From positions 1 through 43,439 of the forward strand of contig CATECQ010000030.1 of the NCBI GenBank assembly GCA_949498985.1: 43,439 nt of DNA. The letters are read 5' to 3'. Made by a program: the position numbers and the translations under genes. Positions 42,910-43,439 of the stretch are shown here, piece after piece; the stretch's first letter is position 1, and every line of letters begins with the position of its first letter. This DNA comes from Glaciecola sp. HTCC2999 (lineage in GTDB: Bacteria > Pseudomonadota > Gammaproteobacteria > Enterobacterales > Alteromonadaceae). The notes beneath the pieces were generated by a model. That model saw nothing but the letters and a program-made list of their open reading frames with translations, was not told the DNA's origin and did no database searches.

Positions 42910-43359
42910 TTACTCAGCAGCGATGACCAATTTAACTGTTGTAGTGACTTCAGCGTGTAATTGTACGTCAATATCGTACTCGCCAAGTTCACGTAGAGTA
43001 CCAGTGGGTAATTTCACTTCTGCTTTAGAAACGGTAACACCCGCTGCAGAAACTGCATCAGCGATGTCACGAGTTCCAACAGAACCAAATAATTTACCTT
43101 CATCACCCGCTGGTGCTTGGATCGTTACTGCTTCAAGAGCTGTTAACTGATCTGCACGAGCCTGTGCGGCATTTAATACTTCGGTCATTTTCGCTTCAAG
43201 TTCTGCACGACGTGCTTCAAACTTTTCAACGTTGTCTTTAGTTGCTGGAACTGCTTTACCTTGTGGGAATAAGAAGTTACGTGCATAACCAGACTTAACT
43301 GAAACTTGGTCACCTAGGCTACCTAAGTTAGCGATTTTATCTAATAAAATGATATTCAT
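42910..43359 (-). CDS. rplI: 50S ribosomal protein L9
   Basis: L9 binds domain V of 23S rRNA and stretches out from the ribosome near the L1 stalk. The 149-residue protein has the N-terminal domain [36 protein letters not shown], the long connecting helix (about 42-75) and the C-terminal domain with [14 protein letters not shown] and [21 protein letters not shown] lies 7 bases before the ATG. It follows rpsR by 14 bases, the standard rpsF-rpsR-rplI order, and ends in a strong terminator. Confidence 0.97.
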   Translation of the reverse strand: MNIILLDKIANLGSLGDQVSVKSGYARNFLFPQGKAVPATKDNVEKFEARRAELEAKMTEVLNAAQARADQLTALEAVTIQAPAGDEGKLFGSVGTRDIADAVSAAGVTVSKAEVKLPTGTLRELGEYDIDVQLHAEVTTTVKLVIAAE

Positions 43360-43373
43360 TATGATTCCTCAGC

Positions 43374-43439
43374 TTACTTATGTGAGTCAGTGTAAGGTAA
43401 CAACGCTAAGAAACGCGCACGTTTGATAGCTGTTGATAA
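43374..43439 (-). CDS. rpsR: 30S ribosomal protein S18, C-terminal fragment
   Basis: The last 21 codons of S18 are present, reading LSTAIKRARFLALLPYTDSH-K and a TAA stop; the rest lies beyond the right edge. The IKRARFLALLPY motif is diagnostic of S18, which pairs with S6 on the small subunit platform. rplI follows 14 bases downstream. Confidence 0.95.
   Translation of the reverse strand, partial: LSTAIKRARFLALLPYTDSHK

Noticed and set aside
1-43439. CRISPR array, insertion sequence or prophage
   Set aside because: No spaced direct repeats, transposase, integrase or phage structural genes are visible.

Overview
The window looks like a chromosomal segment of a gammaproteobacterium with roughly 40% G+C. 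The evidence is gene order as well as protein similarity: rpsR-rplI and dnaB at the right edge, rplK-nusG-secE-tRNA-Trp at the left edge, and the run nnr-tsaE-amiB-mutL-miaA-hfq-hflX-hflK-hflC with queG divergent to nnr. These blocks are conserved in Alteromonadales, Vibrionales and Enterobacterales relatives. FolM, Zur, DbpA, Hfq and FolE align almost end to end with the E. coli proteins as I remember them. I cannot name the genus. There are no rRNA genes, insertion sequences, prophage genes or CRISPR arrays.

Layout. 1-1421: start of rplK with its own strong promoter, the nusG terminator, nusG, secE and tRNA-Trp. 1530-6939: an ABC exporter, a RraA-like aldolase, a MAPEG membrane protein, dbpA and pyrC, all on the minus strand. 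7107-10570: a two-domain acyltransferase resembling the ornithine-lipid synthase OlsF, a PhnA-domain protein, a DinB-fold protein and a Blc-type lipocalin. 10659-12294: divergent folE and folM around an intergenic region rich in ACGT inverted repeats. 12418-14433: aguA-aguB, turning agmatine into putrescine. 14447-20540: a four-gene DNA-repair cluster (phosphoesterase PdeM, Lhr-core helicase, metallo-beta-lactamase-fold exonuclease, ATP-dependent DNA ligase) in two divergent pairs. 20584-25687: glutathione S-transferase, ubiG, two DUF proteins, hemH and an AbgT transporter. 25793-36946: the hfl/hfq/miaA/mutL/amiB/tsaE/nnr run with queG. 36978-40618: hemE, nudC, zur and an OmpA-like porin. 40708-43439: dnaB, a small secreted protein, rplI and the end of rpsR.

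The genes fall into housekeeping modules: translation and transcription elongation (L11, NusG, SecE, L9, S18, tRNA-Trp), replication and mismatch repair (DnaB, MutL), tRNA modification (MiaA, TsaE, QueG), haem synthesis (HemE, HemH), pterin metabolism (FolE, FolM) and membrane quality control (HflK/HflC). Several pairs are tightly coupled: pyrC/dbpA and mutL/miaA share a base (TAATG), ubiG/gst overlap as ATGA, and the exonuclease and ligase genes overlap by 8 bases.

I found no wholly new multi-gene system. The items most worth a second look are the tRNA-Trp gene, which has an extra D-arm base, an A24 and a G27-A43 mismatch; the divergent arrangement of the repair cluster; the folE-folM operator-like repeats; the probably leaderless zur mRNA; the OlsF-like fusion; the OmpA protein with an altered peptidoglycan-binding motif and a His-rich N-terminus; and the nnr/queG start codons only 5 bp apart.
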